Notes under the pieces: model-generated
Database searches by the model: none
Seen by the model: only the letters and a program-made list of their open reading frames with translations
What the model was told of the DNA's origin: nothing
Made by a program: the position numbers and the translations under genes
Origin: Alcaligenaceae bacterium
Lineage (GTDB): Bacteria > Pseudomonadota > Gammaproteobacteria > Burkholderiales > Burkholderiaceae_B
Length of the DNA stretch: 64,000 nucleotides
Assembly (NCBI GenBank): GCA_013416485.1
Contig: JACCEO010000001.1
Span: forward strand, 359,169 to 423,168
Direction: 5' to 3'
Part shown: piece after piece, positions 42,840 through 52,675 of the stretch
Position numbering within the stretch: position 1 is the first letter of the stretch
Layout: every line of letters starts with the position of its first letter

Positions 42840-44009
42840 ATGAAATCAAACCTTTACCGTCCGTTAACTTTGGCCTTGTTGCTGGGTAGCTCTATGGTGG
42901 TGCTTGGGTGTAGTAAACCCATGGCGCAAAATGCCCCTCAACCCGTGCCTGAGGTGACGGTGGCAACGATACAAACCCAGGCTGTGGCATTGACTACAGA
43001 ACTGCCTGGGCGTACCAGCGCCTATTTGGTTTCTGAAGTCAGACCTCAGGTAGGTGGCATTGTTAAAACCAGACAGTTCAAAGAAGGCAGTGATGTACAG
43101 GCAGGCGATATTTTGTACACCTTGGATGCGGCCACATATCAGGCCACATACAACAGTGCCAAGGCTGCTGTAGACAAGGCTCAGGCGAATTTGAAAGTGG
43201 TTGGCCTGGCAGCTGAGCGTTATAAGGAATTGGTGAAAATAGATGCTGTCAGCCGACAGGATAATGATCAGGCAGTTGCGGAACTGAGCCAGGCTCGTGC
43301 TGACTTGGCTTCCGCCAAGGCAACCCTGGATATGGCAGGCATTAATCTTGGTTATACAAAAATAGCCGCGCCTATTTCTGGGCGTATAGGCCAGTCATCG
43401 ATTACACCGGGAGCGCTGCTGTCGGCAAACCAAGCGGAACCCTTGGCAAGAATTCAGCAATTGGATCCCATGTATGTGGACGTCACCCAGTCTAGCGTTG
43501 AGCTGTTGCGCTTGCGCAAGGCGCTAGAGTCTGGTGATTTGACCAGCAACACAGCCGCCAAGGTGCAGTTAACCCTAGAGGATGGCAGTAGTTATGCCCA
43601 TGCTGGGGAATTACAGTTTTCGGATGTGTCCGTAGACCCTGGTACGGGTATGGTAACCATGCGTGCGGTATTCCCTAACCCAGACCAGCAGTTATTGCCT
43701 GGCATGTATGTGCGTGCCGTACTGGAAGAAGGGGTGCGCGAGCAGGCATTTTTAGTACCCCAGCAAGGTGTAACACGGGATTCCCTAGGGAATGCGACAG
43801 CACTGGTAGTGAATGCTGAAAACCAAGTAGAAGCCAGAGTACTTAAGGCCACCCGGACCATAGGGGACCAGTGGCTGGTTGAAGAGGGCATCGCCGCTGG
43901 CGAACGTGTGATTGTTGAAGGGGTGCAAAAGGTGCGTCCTGGGGCTGGCGTGACTACCGTTGAAAAGAACGTCACCACGGACACGGCTGCCGTGTCCTCT
44001 GCTGGTTAA
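42840..44009 (+). CDS. RND efflux periplasmic adaptor (AcrA/MexA type lipoprotein)
   Basis: A 389-residue membrane-fusion protein. The signal peptide has a lipobox at VVLGC (Cys24), so it is lipid-anchored in the inner membrane. VSEVRPQVGGIVKTRQFKEGSDVQAGDILY is the lipoyl half-motif region (given here in part as VRPQVGGIVKTRQF). It is followed by a coiled-coil hairpin (AKAAVDKAQANL to QARADLASAK) and YTKIAAPISGRIG. It bridges the AcrB-type pump to the outer-membrane channel, both encoded directly downstream. Confidence 0.95.
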   Translation: MKSNLYRPLTLALLLGSSMVVLGCSKPMAQNAPQPVPEVTVATIQTQAVALTTELPGRTSAYLVSEVRPQVGGIVKTRQFKEGSDVQAGDILYTLDAATYQATYNSAKAAVDKAQANLKVVGLAAERYKELVKIDAVSRQDNDQAVAELSQARADLASAKATLDMAGINLGYTKIAAPISGRIGQSSITPGALLSANQAEPLARIQQLDPMYVDVTQSSVELLRLRKALESGDLTSNTAAKVQLTLEDGSSYAHAGELQFSDVSVDPGTGMVTMRAVFPNPDQQLLPGMYVRAVLEEGVREQAFLVPQQGVTRDSLGNATALVVNAENQVEARVLKATRTIGDQWLVEEGIAAGERVIVEGVQKVRPGAGVTTVEKNVTTDTAAVSSAG

Positions 44010-44040
44010 TTGCCCTACTTATCCCAGGAATACATAAATT

Positions 44041-47000
44041 ATGTCTCGTTTTTTTATTGATAGACCGATTTTTGCGTGGGTAATCGCTTTGGTGATTATG
44101 CTGGCAGGCGGACTTTCCATATTGGGTTTGCCGGTGGCGCAATACCCTAGTATTGCACCGCCTCAAATCGGAATTTCAGCGACCTACCCAGGTGCATCCG
44201 CACAGACTTTGCAAGACACTGTCACTCAAGTAATAGAGCAGCAGCTCAAGGGCATAGATGGCATGAACTATATGTCATCGACCAGTGACTCATCTGGCAG
44301 AATGGCCATTACGGTGACGTTTGATGCCGGTGTTGACCCTGACATTGCTCAGGTGCAGGTGCAGAATAAGTTGTCTATCGCCACACCTATGTTGCCTCAA
44401 GCGGTACAACGTCAGGGGGTTTTCGTTACCAAGTCGACTTCTAACTTCCTGATGGTAGTGGGATTGATCTCTGAGGACGGCAGTTTGACGGCAACTGACC
44501 TGGGCGACTATGCGGTTTCCAATTTACGCGACCCCATGAGCCGGGTTCCAGGCGTGGGTGAAGTGGAAGTGTTTGGTAGTCAGTATGCTATGCGTGTCTG
44601 GTTAGACCCAGACAAGCTTCATAGCTACAACCTGGTCCCTGCGGATATCATTGCGGCCATAGAAGCGCAAAATGCTCAGGTGTCTGCTGGCCAGCTAGGA
44701 GCGACACCATCCGTACCTGGACAGCAAATCAACGCTACGATCACTTCACAAACCTTGTTGCAAACCCCAGAGCAATTTGGCGATATCTTGTTGCGTACCA
44801 CGCCCTTGGGGGCATCGGTCAAGCTGCGCGACGTGGCTCGTCTGGAAATGGGTAGCGAAACTTATAACGTATTAGCTCGTTACAACGGCAGTCCCGCTGC
44901 CGGGATGGGCTTCAAACTGGCAACAGGCGCCAATGCCTTGAATACAGCCGAGGCCATTAAGGCTCAGATCAGTGAGTTAGGGCAGTCGTTCCCTCAGGGT
45001 ATGAAGTCGGTCATTGCCTTTGATACCACTCCCTTCGTCGAGGTATCTATTAAAGGCGTGATATCCACGCTAATTGAAGCCATTATTTTGGTGTTCCTGG
45101 TGATGTATTTGTTCCTGCAAAACATCAGGGCCACGATTATTCCTACGATTGCGGTGCCAGTCGTTTTATTGGGTACCTTTGGTATCTTGGCGGCTTTTGG
45201 TTTTTCCATCAATACTCTGACGCTATTTGGCGTGGTGTTGTCTATAGGTTTACTGGTCGATGACGCCATTGTGGTGGTCGAAAACGTAGAACGTTTAATG
45301 ACTGAAGAGGGCTTGTCACCACTGGAAGCAACTCGTAAGTCTATGGATCAGATTACCGGGGCGCTGGTGGGTATAGGGCTGGTGATTTCAGCCGTGATGG
45401 TGCCTATGGCCTTTTTTGGTGGCTCTACTGGGGTGATTTACCGTCAGTTTTCCATCACCATAGTGTCCGCTATGGGGCTGTCTGTATTGGTTGCTATTGT
45501 TCTGACGCCAGCACTTTGCGCGACTATGCTTAAGCCCGTGGCCAAAGGTGAGCATGCTCCTCGTGGGCGTTTCTTTACTTGGTTCAATCGCAGCTTTGAT
45601 CGTGGCACATTGAAGTACCAATCCGTAGTGGGCGGAATGATCGCCCGCAGCACCCGTTATTTAGTTATTTATCTGGCATTGATAGCCGTTGCTGCACTGT
45701 TGTTTGTCAGAATGCCTACGTCATTTTTACCGGATGAAGACCAAGGTATTTTGTTTTCCCAGGTGTTATTGCCTGCTGGTGCCACACAGGAACGTACGGT
45801 GGCTACGCTGGACAAGATGGAAACGTATTTCATTGAAAATGAAAAAGACAATATTGAATCGGTGTTTACTGTCGCAGGGTTTAGTTTTGCCGGTGCAGGG
45901 CAGAATGCTGGTTTGGGGTTTATTAAACTGAAAGATTGGAGCGAGCGTCCTGGTGCAAGTAATAGCGTCATGGCAATTGCTGGTCGCGCTATGGGCGCCT
46001 TATCACAAATCAAAGATGGATTGGTTTTTGCCTTTGCACCGCCAGCTGTGCTGGAGTTGGGTAACGCCAAGGGCTTCGATATGTTCCTACAAGATAGGGC
46101 AGGCATGGGGCACGAGCAACTGATAGAAGCACGTAATCAATTGCTAGCACTGGCTGGGCAGAACCCTAACTTGACGGCGGTACGACCTAACGGGCAGGAC
46201 GACACACCGCAGTATCGTATTGAAATCGATCAGGCCAAAGCTGGCGCTTTGGGGCTAAGCATGGACCAAGTCAACAGCACTTTGTCTGGAGCATGGGGCG
46301 GTGTTTATGTGAATGATTTCATTGACAAAGGCCGTGTCAAAAAAGTGTATATGCAAGCGGAAGCAGAAGCACGCATGGTGCCTGAAGACTTGCAAAAATG
46401 GTATGCACGTAATGTTGATGGCGACATGGTTCCGTTTTCGGCATTTTCCACTGCGCGTTGGGAATATGGTTCACCACGCCTAGAGCGCTATAACGGCATT
46501 CCCGCTGTGCAAATCCAAGGTGAGCCTGCTCCTGGCGTAAGCTCGGGCGATGCGATGGCAGCCATGGAAGAAATTGCGGCACAACTACCACCGGGCTTTG
46601 GCATCGAGTGGACTGGCTTGTCATACCAAGAGCGTATGTCGGGTTCGCAAGCGCCTGCGCTGTATGCAATTTCTTTAATTGTAGTTTTCCTGTGTTTGGC
46701 AGCGCTGTATGAAAGCTGGTCTATCCCTTTTTCCGTGATGCTGGTTGTGCCTCTGGGTGTCCTGGGTGCACTGCTTGCCGCCAGTGGCAGGGGCATGTCC
46801 AACGACGTCTATTTCCAGGTGGGTTTGCTGGTCACTATAGGGTTGGCATCTAAGAACGCCATCATGATTGTGGAGTTTGCCCGCGACCTTATGAATCAAG
46901 GTATGGGTTTGGTTGAGGCAGCACTTGAAGCATCCAAGATACGCTTGCGACCCATACTGATGACATCAATAGCCTTTGGACTGGGTGTGTTGCCTTTAGC

Positions 47001-47187
47001 GATTAAAACAGGCGCAGGATCGGGCAGTCAGAATGCGATAGGTACAGGTGTACTGGGCGGAACAATCGCGGCAACAGTATTGGGCATATTCTTTGTGCCG
47101 GTATTCTTCTTTGTGGTGGCTAAACTGTTCTCCCCCAAAAAGGCTGCAGCTACCCCCGCCGTAACGCCATCTACCAACGAGATCTAG
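44041..47187 (+). CDS. RND efflux transporter, AcrB/MexB type (HAE1)
   Basis: A 1048-residue inner-membrane proton antiporter with the standard HAE1 length. The N-terminus is [20 protein letters not shown]. The proton-relay aspartates are in [18 protein letters not shown] (TM4), and the conserved lysine region is [14 protein letters not shown] (TM10). Two large periplasmic loops carry the porter domains. Broad hydrophobic drug or solvent export is expected. It follows the adaptor by 31 bases; the outer-membrane factor begins one base after its stop. Confidence 0.97.
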   Translation: MSRFFIDRPIFAWVIALVIMLAGGLSILGLPVAQYPSIAPPQIGISATYPGASAQTLQDTVTQVIEQQLKGIDGMNYMSSTSDSSGRMAITVTFDAGVDPDIAQVQVQNKLSIATPMLPQAVQRQGVFVTKSTSNFLMVVGLISEDGSLTATDLGDYAVSNLRDPMSRVPGVGEVEVFGSQYAMRVWLDPDKLHSYNLVPADIIAAIEAQNAQVSAGQLGATPSVPGQQINATITSQTLLQTPEQFGDILLRTTPLGASVKLRDVARLEMGSETYNVLARYNGSPAAGMGFKLATGANALNTAEAIKAQISELGQSFPQGMKSVIAFDTTPFVEVSIKGVISTLIEAIILVFLVMYLFLQNIRATIIPTIAVPVVLLGTFGILAAFGFSINTLTLFGVVLSIGLLVDDAIVVVENVERLMTEEGLSPLEATRKSMDQITGALVGIGLVISAVMVPMAFFGGSTGVIYRQFSITIVSAMGLSVLVAIVLTPALCATMLKPVAKGEHAPRGRFFTWFNRSFDRGTLKYQSVVGGMIARSTRYLVIYLALIAVAALLFVRMPTSFLPDEDQGILFSQVLLPAGATQERTVATLDKMETYFIENEKDNIESVFTVAGFSFAGAGQNAGLGFIKLKDWSERPGASNSVMAIAGRAMGALSQIKDGLVFAFAPPAVLELGNAKGFDMFLQDRAGMGHEQLIEARNQLLALAGQNPNLTAVRPNGQDDTPQYRIEIDQAKAGALGLSMDQVNSTLSGAWGGVYVNDFIDKGRVKKVYMQAEAEARMVPEDLQKWYARNVDGDMVPFSAFSTARWEYGSPRLERYNGIPAVQIQGEPAPGVSSGDAMAAMEEIAAQLPPGFGIEWTGLSYQERMSGSQAPALYAISLIVVFLCLAALYESWSIPFSVMLVVPLGVLGALLAASGRGMSNDVYFQVGLLVTIGLASKNAIMIVEFARDLMNQGMGLVEAALEASKIRLRPILMTSIAFGLGVLPLAIKTGAGSGSQNAIGTGVLGGTIAATVLGIFFVPVFFFVVAKLFSPKKAAATPAVTPSTNEI

Positions 47188-47188
47188 T

Positions 47189-48613
47189 ATGACAAAGTTA
47201 ACTTTCACTGCCGTAGCTGCTGCGTTATTACTTGCCGGGTGTACCAGCATGGCGCCCAACTACCAGCGGCCAGACTCGCCAGTGGCTGGTGCATGGCCTA
47301 GTGGACCAGCCTATCAGTCGTCAATAAGTGCTAATGCAGAATCAGATGCTATTGCTGCTGCCGATATTTTGTGGCAAGACTTCATTATTGATGACAAGCT
47401 TAAGGAAGTGGTTACGTTGGCGCTGGCAAACAACCGAGATCTGCGGGTCGCGGCCTTGAATATTGATAGGGCTAGGGCGCAGTATCAAATCCAACGTGCA
47501 GATTCCCTTCCCTCTATAGGCATAAACGGTTCGGGCACTAGCCAGCGCCTGCCTAGTGACCTATCACCCAGTGGTCAAGCAGGCATCAGTCGCCAGTACA
47601 GTGCAGGTGTAGGCAGCAGCGCCTATGAGCTGGATTTGTTTGGCCGTGTGCGTAGCCTGAATGAAGACGCTTTGCAACGTTATCTGGCGACAGAAGAGGC
47701 GCGCAAGACCGTGCAGTTGTCTCTGATCGCAGATGTTGCCTATGCTTATTTGTCGTTAGGGGCTGATCAGGAACGACTGCAGCTGGCGGAACGTACCTTG
47801 GAAAGCCAGAAAAAATCTTATGAGCTGACGCGCCGTAGCCATGAACTAGGTGTAGCGTCCATGTTAGCTCTGCGTCAGTCGCAAACTTTGGTTGAGTCCG
47901 CACGAGTGGATGTGGCTAGATTTACCAGCCAAATTGCACAGGATGAAAACGCACTTAGGCTGCTGGTAGGTGGACCGTTGCCCAAAGAGCTACTGCCACA
48001 ATCACAAAATGAAGATCGCGTTACGCTGGCGCAGTTAAACGCCGGTCTACCGTCTGATGTTTTGTTGCGTCGCCCAGATGTCGTGCAGGCAGAACATTTA
48101 CTGCAGGCCGCTAATGCCAATATTGGTGCAGCCCGTGCTGCATTTTTCCCACGCATCAGCCTAACAGCATCGGCAGGAACAACCAGCAGCGCACTGTCTA
48201 GTCTGTTTGATGGAGGCACTGGATTCTGGAGCTTTATGCCGCAGGTGAACCTGCCCATCTTCGAGGGAGGGCGCAACCGTGCCAACTTGAAGGTGTCACA
48301 AGTGGATAGGGATATTGCCCAGGCTCAATACGAAAAAGCGATACAAAGTGCGTTTCGTGAAGTCGCCGATGCCTTGGCTCAACAAGGTACGCTAGATGAG
48401 CAGCTTGCGGCTCAAACCGCATTAGTTGATGCGTCGGCGGATAACCATGTGCTATCCGATGCCAGATACCGCCAAGGAATTGACGGCTATCTAAGCGTAC
48501 TGGATGCACAGCGCAGCCTTTATGCTGCCCAACAAGGATTGATTGCACTGCGTCTTGCCAAGAACAGCAATCATGTGACCTTGTATAAGGCGTTGGGTGG
48601 TGGGTGGAATTAA
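47189..48613 (+). CDS. Outer-membrane efflux channel lipoprotein (OprM/NodT family)
   Basis: A 474-residue outer-membrane factor. The lipobox LLLAGC (Cys18) precedes [19 protein letters not shown], typical of OprM-like proteins. Two long repeats of alpha-helical barrel (for example [20 protein letters not shown] and [19 protein letters not shown]) are present. It completes the tripartite pump. The start is only one base after the AcrB-type stop, so translation is coupled. Confidence 0.95.
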   Translation: MTKLTFTAVAAALLLAGCTSMAPNYQRPDSPVAGAWPSGPAYQSSISANAESDAIAAADILWQDFIIDDKLKEVVTLALANNRDLRVAALNIDRARAQYQIQRADSLPSIGINGSGTSQRLPSDLSPSGQAGISRQYSAGVGSSAYELDLFGRVRSLNEDALQRYLATEEARKTVQLSLIADVAYAYLSLGADQERLQLAERTLESQKKSYELTRRSHELGVASMLALRQSQTLVESARVDVARFTSQIAQDENALRLLVGGPLPKELLPQSQNEDRVTLAQLNAGLPSDVLLRRPDVVQAEHLLQAANANIGAARAAFFPRISLTASAGTTSSALSSLFDGGTGFWSFMPQVNLPIFEGGRNRANLKVSQVDRDIAQAQYEKAIQSAFREVADALAQQGTLDEQLAAQTALVDASADNHVLSDARYRQGIDGYLSVLDAQRSLYAAQQGLIALRLAKNSNHVTLYKALGGGWN

Positions 48614-48723
48614 ATAGCCAATTTCAAGAATATGCTAAAACAGCGCACAACAATTATCTTGGCTTGAGTTGATCGCTGTATATGCTGTCACGCCAGTAGC
48701 AGTTACAACACGGAGCGTGCGGT

Positions 48724-49608
48724 ATGGACAATCAGATAAAACATGGTTCCTTCGAAATGACGGCAGCGATGCTCATTTCAGGAACTATAGGTTGGTTCGT
48801 GCTGATGTCTGGCCAACCGGTACTGAATGTCGTGTTTTGGCGTTGTGCGTTTGGCGCGGTCACTTTGCTGTTGATCTGCATGGTCATGGGCGTGTTGCGC
48901 CCAGGCTCGCTAAGTTGGCCGCGTTTTGCTTGGGCCTTGATTAGCGGCCTAGCCGTGGTGGCTAATTGGTTATTGTTGTTTGCTGCCTATTCGCGTGCCT
49001 CTATTGGGGTTGCTACCGCCGTTTATAACGTTCAGCCCTTTATGTTGGTGATACTGGGAGCGATATTTTTAGGCGAGCGCATCACGCTAAATATTATTGC
49101 TTGGTTAAGTCTGGCCTTTATTGGTATGTTGGCCATAGTGCAGCAACAAAGCGTACCATCGTATGGAGGTGGTGATTATATCGAGGGCATCGTCTTATCC
49201 TTGGGGGCAGCATTTTTGTATGCGGTAGCCGCCATAATTATCAAGCGCTTAAGCGGCACAGCACCGCATTTGATCGCCTTGATACAGGTATGTGCTGGGG
49301 TCTTATTATTGGCGCCGTTTGCCCAGTTAAGTGCGGCACCGGAGATAGCTGGTTTTAGTTGGCTGATGTTGCTTACCCTTGGCGTGGTACATACCGGTTT
49401 AATGTACGTGCTGCTGTATGGTGGCATACAAAAACTGCCCACGGCTTTAACAGGGGCCTTGTCGTTTATCTACCCCATAGTGGCTATAGTGGTGGATTGG
49501 GTGGCGTTTGGTCACAGCCTGCAATGGCTGCAGTGGTTAGGTGCCGCTGCTATTTTCTTGGCAGTGGCCGGGATGCGACAGGGTTGGGGCGCGCGTCCTG
49601 CTGTTTAG
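48724..49608 (+). CDS. DMT superfamily (EamA) transporter
   Basis: A 294-residue protein with ten hydrophobic helices and two EamA repeats. The first repeat ends with FMLVILGAIFLGERIT, and the second ends with LSFIYPIVAIVVDWVAFGH, the usual conserved ends. Such proteins export metabolites or amino acids; the substrate is not predictable. It is transcribed alone, 110 bases after the efflux operon, and converges on the pseudouridine synthase gene. Confidence 0.88.
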   Translation: MDNQIKHGSFEMTAAMLISGTIGWFVLMSGQPVLNVVFWRCAFGAVTLLLICMVMGVLRPGSLSWPRFAWALISGLAVVANWLLLFAAYSRASIGVATAVYNVQPFMLVILGAIFLGERITLNIIAWLSLAFIGMLAIVQQQSVPSYGGGDYIEGIVLSLGAAFLYAVAAIIIKRLSGTAPHLIALIQVCAGVLLLAPFAQLSAAPEIAGFSWLMLLTLGVVHTGLMYVLLYGGIQKLPTALTGALSFIYPIVAIVVDWVAFGHSLQWLQWLGAAAIFLAVAGMRQGWGARPAV

Positions 49609-49625
49609 TGGCCGCATCTGTTTTA

Positions 49626-50252
49626 TTAAACAGGCGCATCAACCTCTCGCCATTGTCCAGGTAATAAGTCGTCTAGGCTCCAAGCACCTATACGGGTGCG
49701 TATTAGACGCAAGGTAGGTAGGCCCACAGCCGCGGTCATGCGACGCACTTGGCGGTTGCGCCCTTCGTGTATGGTGAGCTCTAGCCAAGATGTAGGTATA
49801 TTTTGACGAAAGCGAACGGGTGGTGTGCGATCCCATAGTTCGGGCGTGTCAATAAGGTGGGCTTGTGCGCGCAGGGTGGGGCCATCTTTTAGGGTGACAC
49901 CATCACATAATTGCTGTAGCTGTTGGGCACTGGCTAGGCCCTCTACCTGTACCCAGTAGGTTTTAGCCATGCTGTGTTTAGGATCGGTAATACGAGCTTG
50001 CAGGCGGCCGTCGTTGGTCAATAACAATAGTCCTTCGCTATCGCGATCCAGGCGTCCAGCTGGATAAACATCGGGCACATTGACATAGTCTTTCAGTGTG
50101 GCACGGCCTAGGTCGTCACTGAACTGGGTCAAAACGTCATAGGGCTTATTCAGCACCAGCAAGCGGGTTTGCGTTGGTGGGACTTTAGTAACCCTACGCT
50201 TGGTGCGTGACCTAAGATGAGGCGGGGGAGTGCTGCGAAATAAAGAAGTCAT
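49626..50252 (-). CDS. rluE: 23S rRNA pseudouridine synthase, RluE type
   Basis: A 208-residue pseudouridine synthase of the RsuA/RluB/RluE group without an S4 domain. [11 protein letters not shown] opens the catalytic domain, the active-site aspartate is in [18 protein letters not shown], and [25 protein letters not shown] sequence closes it (given here as [20 protein letters not shown]). The basic N-terminal leader and short length are typical of RluE, which modifies U2457 of 23S rRNA. It lies 3 bases downstream of ggt. Confidence 0.92.
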   Translation of the reverse strand: MTSLFRSTPPPHLRSRTKRRVTKVPPTQTRLLVLNKPYDVLTQFSDDLGRATLKDYVNVPDVYPAGRLDRDSEGLLLLTNDGRLQARITDPKHSMAKTYWVQVEGLASAQQLQQLCDGVTLKDGPTLRAQAHLIDTPELWDRTPPVRFRQNIPTSWLELTIHEGRNRQVRRMTAAVGLPTLRLIRTRIGAWSLDDLLPGQWREVDAPV

Positions 50253-50255
50253 GTC

Positions 50256-52037
50256 TTAATACCCTAGGGTGTCGCCATCTGGGTTGCGTGGATCGGAATA
50301 ACCGCGCATTACGCCATTTAGTCGTTGTATGGTTTGGGTGCGACCCATAGCCGCTTTCGTGACGACATGGTGGCCGCGTTCTAGTAGCAAGGCGCGGGTA
50401 TCTATGCTCAGGCCTTTTTCCACGTGTAGCTCGTCAGGAGTCCATTGGTGGTGTACGCGTACGGCGGATGCGGCTTCTGCTGGATTCATCTGGAAGTCTA
50501 TTGTGTCTAATAACGTTTGCAGCACGATGGTGATAATCCGGGAGCCGCCAGGGCTGCCTGTGACCAATACAGGTTTACCGTCTTTCATGACTAGGGTTGG
50601 TGTCATGGAAGACAGTGGCCGCTTACCCGGCTGAATCGAGTTCGCATCGCCACCTATCAGTCCGTAGGCATTGGCGGCACCTGGTTTAGCGGCAAAGTCG
50701 TCCATTTCATTGTTAAGCATAATACCGGTACCGGCAGCGACTATGCCGGAACCAAAGTTGGTATTCAAGGTGTAGGTAACGGCGACGGCGTTGCCGGCAC
50801 TATCCATGACAGAGAAGTGTGTGGTCTGGTCGCTTTCGTAGGGCTGGGGCTTACCTGGTTTAATGCTGCTTGATGGGCGCGCTTTGTCAGTAATGCCTTT
50901 AGCCAGTTCATCGGCATAGGCTTTAGACGTCAGACCTTGCAATGGTATTTTGACGTAGTCCGGGTCGCCTAGATATTCAGACCGGTCGGCATAAGCAAGC
51001 TTCATTGCTTCGGCCATATGGTGTATGCTGCGCGCGCTGTTATGGCCCCAGTCTGCCAGTGGCCAACGTTCTAAAATATTCAGCATTTGTACTAGGTGAA
51101 TACCACCGGACGATGGCGGCGGCATGGTCACAATGTCGTGACCACGATAGTGGCCAGTAACTGGCGTGCGCTCAATGGCAGCGTAGTTGCGCAAGTCATT
51201 CATAGTAATGGCGCCAGGGTAATTTGCCATTTCTGCAGCTATTTTTTGCCCTATAGTCCCTGTGTAAAATGCCTGAGGGCCTTGCTGGGCGATTAGGCGC
51301 ATGGATTGCGCTAGGTCTTTTTGCACTAGCAAGTCGCCCGCTTTCATAGGCGCGCCATTGCGCCAGAATATGGCCGTAGTTGCCGGCCATTTACCCATGT
51401 TGGATTTTTCCCTATCCAGTACCGTAGCTAGGGTTTCGCTAACCTTAATACCTTCACTTGCAAGGGAAATAGCGGGTGCAATCACGTTTGACCATGACAT
51501 AGAACCCCATAGCTTATGGGCATAGCCTAGTCCGGCGACAGTGCCAGGCACACCAACGGCGTAATGGGAGTGTAAAGACTTATCGTTGATGACATTACCG
51601 TCTGTGTCCAGATACATGGTGCGCGAAGCCCCATTGGGTGCCATTTCACGAAAGTCCAGGGCGTAGTTGGCGCCGGACTGTCCATTGTGGCTCACCATGA
51701 AACCGCCGCCCCCCAGATTCCCTGCGTTGGGCAGCACGACGGCCAAGGCAAAGCCTATACCTACTGCCGCGTCAATGGCATTACCACCCGCTTTCAGAAT
51801 ATCTAGCCCTACCTTGGAAGCCAGTTTTTGTTCTGTAGATACCATGCCATGATGGGCAACCACGGGGTGAAAAATATCCAGGCTGTAGTTGTACGCTGCA
51901 TTAGCTGCTTGTCCAGCGGCTGTTTGTTGGGCTGCCTGGGGGCTGATGCGATTGGCGTGTTGGGTTGAGCCACAGGCAGCCAGTGTGACCAGTAGCGTTG
52001 CCATAATAGACAGGCGTAGGGTGGCGGGTAGGGACAT
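50256..52037 (-). CDS. ggt: Gamma-glutamyltransferase (glutathione hydrolase), periplasmic
   Basis: A 593-residue Ggt precursor. The signal peptide ends in a lipobox-like TLAACG (Cys22), so it may be a lipoprotein. GNAIDAAVGIGFALAVV and GNLGGGGFMV belong to the large subunit. The autoprocessing threonine that becomes the nucleophile is in DQTTHFSVMDSAGNAV. SSMTPTLV and GSPGGSRI complete the active site. It cleaves glutathione and other gamma-glutamyl compounds in the periplasm and is likely cotranscribed with rluE. Confidence 0.95.
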   Translation of the reverse strand: MSLPATLRLSIMATLLVTLAACGSTQHANRISPQAAQQTAAGQAANAAYNYSLDIFHPVVAHHGMVSTEQKLASKVGLDILKAGGNAIDAAVGIGFALAVVLPNAGNLGGGGFMVSHNGQSGANYALDFREMAPNGASRTMYLDTDGNVINDKSLHSHYAVGVPGTVAGLGYAHKLWGSMSWSNVIAPAISLASEGIKVSETLATVLDREKSNMGKWPATTAIFWRNGAPMKAGDLLVQKDLAQSMRLIAQQGPQAFYTGTIGQKIAAEMANYPGAITMNDLRNYAAIERTPVTGHYRGHDIVTMPPPSSGGIHLVQMLNILERWPLADWGHNSARSIHHMAEAMKLAYADRSEYLGDPDYVKIPLQGLTSKAYADELAKGITDKARPSSSIKPGKPQPYESDQTTHFSVMDSAGNAVAVTYTLNTNFGSGIVAAGTGIMLNNEMDDFAAKPGAANAYGLIGGDANSIQPGKRPLSSMTPTLVMKDGKPVLVTGSPGGSRIITIVLQTLLDTIDFQMNPAEAASAVRVHHQWTPDELHVEKGLSIDTRALLLERGHHVVTKAAMGRTQTIQRLNGVMRGYSDPRNPDGDTLGY

Positions 52038-52062
52038 GGGGTCTCCTGGTAATGGGGGCGTG

Positions 52063-52536
52063 TTATGTGGTGATCTTATCCAGGGGCAGGGCGGTTTTAT
52101 AAGAGACTTGTTTTAGTGCAAAGCTAGAACGAATTTTTTCTATGCCAGGTATTGGGGTCAATTGATCCAGAATAAACCGTTCTAATGCCGAAATATCGGC
52201 CACAGCGACGCGTATCAAGTAGTCGGCGGCGCCAGTCATTAAATAGCACTCCATCACTTCATCGTGTTGGCTGATGGATTGTTCGAAGCTGGCCAGTGCT
52301 TCTTTATCTTGTGCTTTTAGGCTAATGGATATGAATACGTTTAAACCTAGGCCTAGCGCCGCGGCATTGGTCAAGGCCACATACCTTGAAATGATGCCGG
52401 CTTTTTCCATGGCTTTGACCCGTGCCAAACAGGGTGAGGCCGACAGGTGTACGCGTTGTGCCAGCTCTACATTGCTGATTGAGCTGTCGTGCTGTAGTTC
52501 GGTCAATATGCGTATATCGATCTTATCAAGCTGCAT
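52063..52536 (-). CDS. Lrp/AsnC family regulator
   Basis: A 157-residue Lrp-type protein. The N-terminal helix-turn-helix (DIRILTELQHDSSISNVELA, HLSASPCLARVKAMEKAG) is followed by the RAM ligand domain with VMECYLMTGAADYLIRV. It is divergent from an AceE-like gene across 139 bases. This recalls mdeR next to mdeB in Pseudomonas putida, where an Lrp protein controls methionine catabolism. The effector is probably an amino acid. Confidence 0.93.
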   Translation of the reverse strand: MQLDKIDIRILTELQHDSSISNVELAQRVHLSASPCLARVKAMEKAGIISRYVALTNAAALGLGLNVFISISLKAQDKEALASFEQSISQHDEVMECYLMTGAADYLIRVAVADISALERFILDQLTPIPGIEKIRSSFALKQVSYKTALPLDKITT

Positions 52537-52675
52537 AGTCTATTTTTTCCAATTTTTTCAGCATAATCTGCTGAAAGTTTAGCCTTTTGAGCATGGTTTT
52601 GATAGCTCATGCTTTAGCCTTTAGGACAGAATATGACAAGAGTCGTTTTATTGCTGAAGTAATCCAGGATCTGTC

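Noticed and set aside
43592..46802. Antisense frames within the RND operon
   Set aside because: They mirror the codon pattern of the adaptor and pump genes and have no supported start sites or domains.
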